From JAGNNV01 sp031412915 (GTDB taxonomy: Bacteria; Acidobacteriota; Vicinamibacteria; Fen-336; JAGNNV01), in assembly GCA_031412915.1 (NCBI GenBank), contig JANODX010000263.1:1-6150 (forward strand): a stretch of DNA of 6,150 bases, read 5' to 3'. Shown piece by piece: positions 1 through 4,604 of this stretch; positions within the stretch are counted from its first letter, which is position 1; each line of letters opens with the position of its first letter. The notes beneath the pieces are model-generated. The model worked only from the letters and a program-made list of their open reading frames with translations. It had not been told where the DNA came from and made no database searches. Made by a program: the position numbers and the translations under genes.

Positions 1-1
1 C

Positions 2-718
2 GACCCGTCCCGCGTGGCCAATGTCGACGATCGCAAGCGGCGCCTCACCATCCGCCACCTGCTCACCATGACCGCGGGCTTCGACTGGAACGAGGATCTG
101 CCCTACGCCGATCCGAACAACACGTGCAGCGTCATGGAGGCCACCTTCGACTGGGTCGACTATGCCATCAACCGGAAGATGGCCATCGAGCCCGGGACCG
201 AGTTCAAGTACAACAGCGGCGCCACCCAGCTGCTTTCGCATATCTTCAGGGTGGCGACGGGCCAGGACATCGAAGAGTACGCCCAGCGGCATCTGTTCAC
301 GCCGCTCGGCATCGAGAAGTACTTCTGGAAGCGCACTCCCTCGGGCCTCACCGACACCGAGGGAGGCCTCTACCTGCGCAGCCTCGATCTGGCGAAGATC
401 TCGTATCTCTTCTTGAAGGATGGGGTCTGGGAGGGGAAGCCGGTGGTTCAGCCCGACTGGGTGAAAGCCTCGGTCACCCCGAGCGTCACGGTGTCGGCCG
501 ACGGCGTGAAGTACGGCTACAAGTGGTGGCTGCTTCCCTACGCCAAGGGCGACGCGCGGCTCGCGTGGTCGGGCTCGGGTTTTGGGGGACAGCGACCGAT
601 CATCTTCAGGGACCTCGATCTGATCGTCGTGTTCACCGGATGGAACATTCTCCCGGACCGGCCCGAACTCTCCCGCCGAGTCGCGGTGGAACGGATCCTC
701 GGCGCGGTGCGCCGCTGA
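2..718 (+). CDS. Serine hydrolase, beta-lactamase class C / penicillin-binding-like family (5' truncated by window)
   Basis: The frame is open to the window edge, so the gene starts upstream; 238 C-terminal residues are visible, against roughly 350-450 for whole family members. They match the beta-lactamase-related (COG1680) fold. Near the start is the block LTIRHLLTMTAGFDWNE, which in this family follows the SxxK nucleophile helix; the SxxK itself is off the window. The Tyr motif is FKYNSGATQLLS (Tyr at visible residue 70), with Y-N-S where the classical motif is Y-x-N. Further on are GLYLRSLDLAKISYLFL, YGYKWWLLP and the C-terminal AWSGSGFGGQ strand, which takes the place of the KTG/HxG motif. 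The family hydrolyses beta-lactam, ester or peptide bonds, usually in the periplasm; the substrate here cannot be told. The stop is TGA at 716-718. It lies upstream of the toxin-antitoxin genes on the same strand, but those have their own promoter. Family call is firm, specific function unknown. Confidence 0.9.
   Translation, partial: DPSRVANVDDRKRRLTIRHLLTMTAGFDWNEDLPYADPNNTCSVMEATFDWVDYAINRKMAIEPGTEFKYNSGATQLLSHIFRVATGQDIEEYAQRHLFTPLGIEKYFWKRTPSGLTDTEGGLYLRSLDLAKISYLFLKDGVWEGKPVVQPDWVKASVTPSVTVSADGVKYGYKWWLLPYAKGDARLAWSGSGFGGQRPIIFRDLDLIVVFTGWNILPDRPELSRRVAVERILGAVRR
700..714 (+). other. GC-rich hairpin at the 3' end of the serine hydrolase gene
   Basis: CGGCGC and GCGCCG form a perfect 6-bp stem around a GGT loop just before the TGA stop. 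No T-run follows, so it is not a standard intrinsic terminator. It could stabilise the 3' end of the transcript or be a by-product of GC-rich coding sequence. Confidence 0.25.
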
Positions 719-753
719 GGAACGCGTTTCGGCGCGGTCAGGGCATCCGCGAG

Positions 754-782
754 TAGGCACCAGGTACGTAGTTCTGTACAAT
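754..782 (+). promoter_or_regulatory. Putative sigma70-type promoter of the toxin-antitoxin operon
   Basis: TAGGCA (754-759, 4 of 6 matches to TTGACA) and TACAAT (777-782, 5 of 6 matches to TATAAT) are separated by a 17-base spacer. A start about 7 bases after the -10 box falls at or next to the A of the antitoxin ATG at 789, which predicts a leaderless mRNA. There is no Shine-Dalgarno sequence between the -10 box and the ATG. The -10 box overlaps the TGTACA operator core, so bound antitoxin would block RNA polymerase. Confidence 0.55.
764..780 (+). promoter_or_regulatory. Putative YefM-type operator: two GTAC cores 12 bases apart
   Basis: A full TGTACA hexamer lies at 775-780 and a degenerate partner, GGTACG, at 763-768. 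Their GTAC centres are exactly 12 bases apart. In E. coli, as I recall the literature, YefM-YoeB binds adjacent long and short palindromes with TGTACA cores at a 12-base centre-to-centre distance, next to the promoter. Seen directly: the two cores, their spacing and their position just before the antitoxin ATG. Inferred: that this module's antitoxin binds here and represses the operon. Confidence 0.6.
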
Positions 783-788
783 GTTGGC

Positions 789-1040
789 ATGGACACCTTG
801 AGCTACACGAATGTTCGCGCCGACCTCGCCCGGACCATGGACCGGGTCAACGACGACCGGACCCCGATTGTGATTACCCGCCAGCGCGGCCGTTCCGCGG
901 TGCTGATGTCCCTGGAGGATTACAACTCTCTAACCGAGACCATGCACCTCCTGCGGAGTCCGAGAAACGCCGCGCGCCTTGCCGAATCGATGGCTCAGGC
1001 CAACAAGGGGCGCAGCCGGAAACGGGCTCTGATTCGGTGA
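789..1040 (+). CDS. yefM: Antitoxin of the YefM/Phd family (type II toxin-antitoxin)
   Basis: This 83-residue protein aligns end to end without obvious gaps with E. coli YefM, also 83 residues. Shared blocks are SYTNVRADLARTM near the N-terminus, IVITRQRGRSAVLMSLEDYNSL (about 27-48, with one gap-free match across it) and the HLLRSPRNAARL helix (53-64). The N-terminal half is the dimerising DNA-binding domain; Arg10 and Arg31, reported as needed for operator binding in E. coli YefM, are both present. The C-terminal tail would wrap the toxin and neutralise it. It ends KGRSRKRALIR, strongly basic where E. coli YefM ends in an acidic stretch. The ATG at 789 is chosen because it gives the family N-terminus and sits at the predicted transcript start. 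The stop overlaps the toxin GTG by four bases. Repression of its own promoter through the operator at 764-780 is expected. Confidence 0.93.
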   Translation: MDTLSYTNVRADLARTMDRVNDDRTPIVITRQRGRSAVLMSLEDYNSLTETMHLLRSPRNAARLAESMAQANKGRSRKRALIR

Positions 1041-1303
1041 AGCGAGAGATTCGCTTCACCGCTCACGCATGGGACGACTACGTGGTTTGGGCCGATACCG
1101 ACCGAAAGATGCTGACCCGGATCAACCGCCTCATTGAGGCCGCGGCGCGTGAGCCATTCTCCGGAGTGGGCAAGCCCGAGCCGCTGCGGAATCAACTCAG
1201 CGGCTGCTGGTCGCGGCGGATCGATCAGGAACATCGCCTCGTCTATCGCATCGAGGCCGCTCAACTGGTCATTCTTCAATGTCGCTATCACTACGAGGCT
1301 TGA
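1037..1303 (+). CDS. yoeB: Toxin of the YoeB family, ribosome-dependent mRNA endonuclease
   Basis: This 88-residue RelE-superfamily toxin is very close to E. coli YoeB (84 residues). YoeB binds the ribosomal A site and cleaves mRNA, stopping translation. Recognisable blocks are AWDDYVVWADTD (11-22), PFSGVGKPEPLRNQLSG (40-56), WSRRIDQEHRLVY (58-70) and the C-terminal CRYHY (82-86). The catalytic residues of E. coli YoeB (Glu46, Arg65, His83) correspond to Glu48, Arg67 and His85, all intact, so the toxin looks active. Translation starts at GTG 1037, within the overlap GTGA with the antitoxin stop, and lacks a clear Shine-Dalgarno sequence. Translational coupling would keep toxin output below antitoxin output. 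It converges with the amidohydrolase gene on the other strand, 81 bases away. Confidence 0.95.
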   Translation: MKREIRFTAHAWDDYVVWADTDRKMLTRINRLIEAAAREPFSGVGKPEPLRNQLSGCWSRRIDQEHRLVYRIEAAQLVILQCRYHYEA

Positions 1304-1348
1304 CGAGCGCGCCCCGGAACGCGGATTTGCGGCTTCGAACGATTCGAT

Positions 1349-1371
1349 CCCGTCCGTAGCGAAGAGACGGG
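1349..1371 (+). terminator. Weak hairpin between the convergent toxin and amidohydrolase genes
   Basis: CCCGTC (1349-1354) pairs with GACGGG (1366-1371) around an 11-base loop, in the 81-base gap between the toxin stop and the amidohydrolase stop. Neither strand has a T-run next to it, so termination is suggested mainly by position between converging genes. Confidence 0.2.
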
Positions 1372-1384
1372 CGGTGCGATGCGG

Positions 1385-3046
1385 TCAGGGCGCCCGCTCG
1401 TACACCACGCGCCCGCCCAGCACGGTCAGGTCCACCCGGGTCTTGAGAATCTGCTCGGGCGGAACGCTGAGCAGGTCGGAGGAGAGCACGATGAGATCCG
1501 CCAGCTTGCCCGGTTCGATCGTTCCCTTACGTCCCTCCTCCCGCGTCACATAGGCGCCGCCCCGGGTGTAGGCGCGGAGGGCCCGCAGCATGGGCACGCG
1601 CTCGTCGGCGCCATAAACCGCGCCACTCTTGCCCTTCCGAGTCACCGCGGCATACAGCCCCACCATGGGGCCGATGGGGAGAATGTCGCTGGAGAAGGCC
1701 ATGAAGATTCCGCGTTCCATCGGCGTGGCCACGGGATTGTTGTGGGCGAGGCGCTCGCCGTCGAGGGTTTGTCCGTACCTCTGTTCGAGGGTGTAGGTGA
1801 AGTTCGGCTGCTGGGTCACCAGGATGGAGTCGCGCACCATGGTCGCGAGGGTGGCCTCTGGGGGCAGCATGGAGAAGTGATTGAGATAATTGCGGTGATC
1901 GGCCTTCGGTGACTCATGCAGCACGCGGTCAAGGACATCCACGGCCAGGGCGATGGCCCCGTCCCCGATGGTATGGAGTCCCATCTGCCACCCCATCCCG
2001 TGCGCGGTTTTGGCGATCGCATAGAGCTGTTCGGGTGGGCGATTGAGGGTTCCGCGGAACCCGGGCATTCCTTTGTAGGGTTTCAGGGTGTAGGCACTCG
2101 GGCCGGTGAAACCGCCGTCCACGTAGACCTTCAAAGCACCCACCCGCAGCCACTCGTCGCCGTCGCCCGAGCGCTTGTTGAAGGCCCGGAGTTTCTCTTC
2201 ACTCTCCCACCGGATCTGGACGGCGGCGCGCGGCAGGACGCCTCGGTGTTCCCGGTAGATCCGCTCCCATTCCGGAAAATTGTCCGCGGTCTCGTCGGCC
2301 ATCACGATGCTGGTGATGCCGAGGGACAGCTGGTGGCGGAGCGAGCGCACGAAACTGGGCCGGAGTTCAGCCGCGGTGGCGGTGGGCACGAGCTTGTCGA
2401 CGAGATCCGAGCGTTCGCGGATGACGCCGGTGGGTTCGCCCTTCGCGTCGTGCTCGATCATGCCCGCCGAAGGCTGGGGGGTTGTGCTCGTGATGCCCGC
2501 TTTGATCAGGGCGAGCGAATTCGCGACCGAACTGTGGCCGCCTGCGCGCGCGAGAACCACCGGGTTGTTGGGTGCCGCCGCATCGAGATCGGCTCGCTGC
2601 GGAAGTCTTTGCTCGGCGAAATTGTCCTCGGCCCAACCGTACCCGGTGATCCATTCATGGGGGCCGAGTTGCGCGGCCTTGGCCCGCACCCTGTCCTGCA
2701 ATTCACGGATGGATGCGACGCCGGCGAGGTCGATGTACCGCTCGGGATCGCCGGAGATGTGGGTGTGCGCATCGTTGAATCCCGGCAGCAGCATGCGTCC
2801 GCCCAGGTCAATGATGCGTGTCGCCGAGTAGCGTTCGACCAGGGACTCGTCACCCACGGCAACGATGTTTCCGTTGCGGATGACCACCGCCGACGCGCGA
2901 CGGTTTTCATCGTCGAGCGTGATGATGTTCCCGTGATGGAGAACGAGGTCCGCCGGTTCTTTGCCCTGGGGGGCAGACACCGTGCTCGTGGCGACGAGCA
3001 GGGTCGCGATGGTGATCAACAGCAGCGGATGGCGATGGGTGGGCAT
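1385..3046 (-). CDS. Exported amidohydrolase, YtcJ-like metal-dependent hydrolase (COG1574 / Amidohydro_3)
   Basis: From the ATG at 3046 the protein has 553 residues, a normal length for the family. Residues 1-25 look like a signal peptide: basic MPTHRH, hydrophobic PLLLITIATLLVA, then TVSA, a likely cleavage site, so it probably acts outside the cytoplasm. The composite beta domain begins ADLVLHHGNIITLDDE. The HxH metal motif is GFNDAHTHI (His94, His96). Other likely active-site residues are Lys306 in ALKVYVDGG (bridging-lysine position), His358 in GLHTIGDG, His390 in LNHFSMLPPE and Asp454 in FSSDILP. It ends with the family block GTIEPGKLADLIVLSSDLL. Relatives cleave amide-type C-N bonds, for example N-substituted formamides, but most have no known substrate. 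The frame stays open upstream to 3271, overlapping the permease stop; 3046 is preferred because the signal peptide starts there. That start has no Shine-Dalgarno sequence. It lies downstream of the permease on the same strand. Confidence 0.88.
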   Translation of the reverse strand: MPTHRHPLLLITIATLLVATSTVSAPQGKEPADLVLHHGNIITLDDENRRASAVVIRNGNIVAVGDESLVERYSATRIIDLGGRMLLPGFNDAHTHISGDPERYIDLAGVASIRELQDRVRAKAAQLGPHEWITGYGWAEDNFAEQRLPQRADLDAAAPNNPVVLARAGGHSSVANSLALIKAGITSTTPQPSAGMIEHDAKGEPTGVIRERSDLVDKLVPTATAAELRPSFVRSLRHQLSLGITSIVMADETADNFPEWERIYREHRGVLPRAAVQIRWESEEKLRAFNKRSGDGDEWLRVGALKVYVDGGFTGPSAYTLKPYKGMPGFRGTLNRPPEQLYAIAKTAHGMGWQMGLHTIGDGAIALAVDVLDRVLHESPKADHRNYLNHFSMLPPEATLATMVRDSILVTQQPNFTYTLEQRYGQTLDGERLAHNNPVATPMERGIFMAFSSDILPIGPMVGLYAAVTRKGKSGAVYGADERVPMLRALRAYTRGGAYVTREEGRKGTIEPGKLADLIVLSSDLLSVPPEQILKTRVDLTVLGGRVVYERAP

Positions 3047-3260
3047 GAGCGGAGAGGGAGGCGGCACGTCGGTCAGTCGGTGACTTGGTGCGGGCATGGG
3101 AAGGATGCCGGAACCGGAGCGACCATAGCTCAGGGGCAGGACAAAAGCGTCATCGCCCGCTGCCGGCCACGCGTCGCAGTGACGTGATTCAAACCCCTGC
3201 GGAAGGGGTGCTGGTCTCATCGGGAGTCTCGGCCGCTCCCCAGTGGATGTGGCCAGGCCT
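3047..3260 (-). other. 214-base gap between permease stop and amidohydrolase start
   Basis: The amidohydrolase frame is open through this gap, with alternative ATG starts at 3271, 3220 and 3097. The residues it would encode are proline- and arginine-rich, would put about 75 extra residues before a good signal peptide, and resemble no domain I know. I read it as non-coding leader. It contains the hairpin at 3193-3209. I see no convincing promoter on the - strand; TATGGT (complement of 3123-3128) is a weak -10 candidate without a properly spaced -35. Confidence 0.45.
3193..3209 (-). terminator. Hairpin downstream of the permease gene, possible weak terminator
   Basis: ACCCCT and AGGGGT form a perfect 6-bp stem with a 5-base loop, about 50 bases after the permease stop on the - strand. 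Read on that strand the stem runs into TTTG only, a poor U-tract. It could attenuate transcription from the permease into the amidohydrolase gene rather than end it. Confidence 0.3.
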
Positions 3261-4604
3261 TCAGGCGCCAACCCTAAGGGCTCGCCCGTAGAGCCAAAGC
3301 CCGATCGCCATCGGTAGGCCCACGCCGGCGGCCATCTTCAACTCGAAGACGGCGACGCTCGCCACGTCGGCCCCCGGCACAAAGGCCGCCAGCATTCCAA
3401 GGACCGTGACCGTCGCACCCACGGCCCCGGCGACGCGCTCGAAGAGGCGCGCGCGTTCGAGGGTCATGAGTGCCAGGAACATGTACACGAAGGGCACGAG
3501 GTTGATGACCACGGTGGCTCGGAGCAACACCTGGTAGGCCTCGGCCACCGTCGACCCGGCGAGCGAGAGAGCGGTGAGGGCGGCGGAGAGTACCGCGCAG
3601 GTGATGAGGGCGACGTACGGTGAGCCCCAGCGCGGGTGTAGGCACCCCAACTCCCTTGGCAAGACGTGGTCGATCCCGGCCACGAACAGGATTCGCGCGG
3701 GCCCCGCGAACCACGCCGACGCCGCGCCGCCGATGGAGAGGGCCATGACCACCGCGATGGGGGCCACGAGCCAGGGAGCCCCCGCCGCCTCGGCGCCTCG
3801 GGAAACCGCCTGCATCACTCCCTGGATCGCACCGAGCTCTCCTGCAGGCACCAGCGCCAGTAACGCGTCGGTGACCAGCAGGTACGACACGATCGCGATG
3901 ACCCCCACGATTACGATCGAGCGCTTGATGTCGCGCTCCGGGTTCTGGATCTCATCCGACATGGTCGAGGCCAGCTCGATGCCGATGAAAGCAAAGCACA
4001 TCACGCCGAGCCCGCTCGCCATGTCGAGCACCGAGCCCGCGACCGCCGGGGGCGTGGCGGCCACGCCCTGGAAGCGCGCCACCATGGCCGCGACCACCAG
4101 CATCAGGACGGTGGCCGCGGCGCCGATGCCGCCGATGTTATTGATCCACTTGCCGACGCCCATTCCGCGGACGTTGGCGGCGGTGATGACGGCCAGCCAT
4201 CCAAACGCGATGGTCCCGACGAACCATTTGTCGTCGACGAGCGACGCGGTGCCCGCTCCCCCGGCGAAGGCGGCGACGCCGGCCAGATACACGAGCAGGA
4301 CGGGTACGTAGAACAGGTTGTTGGTCCAGTAACACCACCCGGAAACGAAACCGTGAATCTCGCCGAAGTGACGGCGGGCCCACAGATAGACGCCGCCTTC
4401 ACCCGGGTACCGGCGCGACAGCGCCATCACCGCGATCGCCTCGGGCACGAAGAACGCGGCGAAGGCCACCACCCACAACAGCAGAGTGGCCCGCCCGAAG
4501 CCCGAAACCGGCGGCACGGTGTTGACGTTGACGATGGCCACGGTGCCGAGCAGCACAAGGTCGGTCAGGCCGAGCGTCCTCGGCATCCGCGGGGCGTCTG
4601 ACAC
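3261..4604 (-). CDS. APC-superfamily amino acid/amine permease
   Basis: This 447-residue inner-membrane protein has about 12 hydrophobic segments, near residues 12-30, 39-61, 89-115, 126-145, 157-177, 194-212, 228-250, 280-300, 328-350, 357-380, 391-410 and 417-438, as in the amino acid-polyamine-organocation superfamily. Family marks are RRYPGEGGVYLWARRHFG and FVSGWCYW after TM2, and FAFIGIELASTMSDEI followed by NPERDIKRS around TM6. The overall style is closest to the glutamate/GABA-antiporter-like branch, but this is a weak impression and the substrate is unknown. The start is GTG 4604, directly after the upstream gene's TAG with no spacer; a weak CAGGG lies four bases before TAG-GTG ends. 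An ATG at 4586 (residue 7) is the alternative, but has no ribosome binding site. Direct abutment implies cotranscription and translational coupling with the oxidoreductase, suggesting the permease imports that pathway's substrate or a product. Confidence 0.9.
   Translation of the reverse strand: MSDAPRMPRTLGLTDLVLLGTVAIVNVNTVPPVSGFGRATLLLWVVAFAAFFVPEAIAVMALSRRYPGEGGVYLWARRHFGEIHGFVSGWCYWTNNLFYVPVLLVYLAGVAAFAGGAGTASLVDDKWFVGTIAFGWLAVITAANVRGMGVGKWINNIGGIGAAATVLMLVVAAMVARFQGVAATPPAVAGSVLDMASGLGVMCFAFIGIELASTMSDEIQNPERDIKRSIVIVGVIAIVSYLLVTDALLALVPAGELGAIQGVMQAVSRGAEAAGAPWLVAPIAVVMALSIGGAASAWFAGPARILFVAGIDHVLPRELGCLHPRWGSPYVALITCAVLSAALTALSLAGSTVAEAYQVLLRATVVINLVPFVYMFLALMTLERARLFERVAGAVGATVTVLGMLAAFVPGADVASVAVFELKMAAGVGLPMAIGLWLYGRALRVGA

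Noticed and set aside
124..756. 210-residue + strand open frame overlapping the serine hydrolase
   Set aside because: Its Arg/His/Gly-rich composition is typical of an out-of-frame read of GC-rich DNA, and the other frame carries well-conserved hydrolase motifs.
781..801. Alternative ATG at 781 just before the antitoxin start
   Set aside because: It is in a different frame, gives only six codons before TGA and overlaps the -10 box.
1379..3187. Long + strand open frames (1379-1912 and 1916-3187) opposite the amidohydrolase gene
   Set aside because: They lie in exact codon register with the - strand gene, where stops need rare TTA, CTA or TCA sense codons. The Arg/Gly/His-rich product has no family features, while the - strand protein has clear motifs.
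3115..3210. tRNA-like gene on the + strand: a D-arm-like TAGCTCAGGGGCAG at 3126-3139 and a T-arm-like GATTCAAACCC at 3187-3197
   Set aside because: The putative acceptor strands do not pair, the D-stem lacks its GAGC return strand, and base 53 would be A facing C instead of the G-C pair. At best it is a decayed remnant; chance similarity is more likely.
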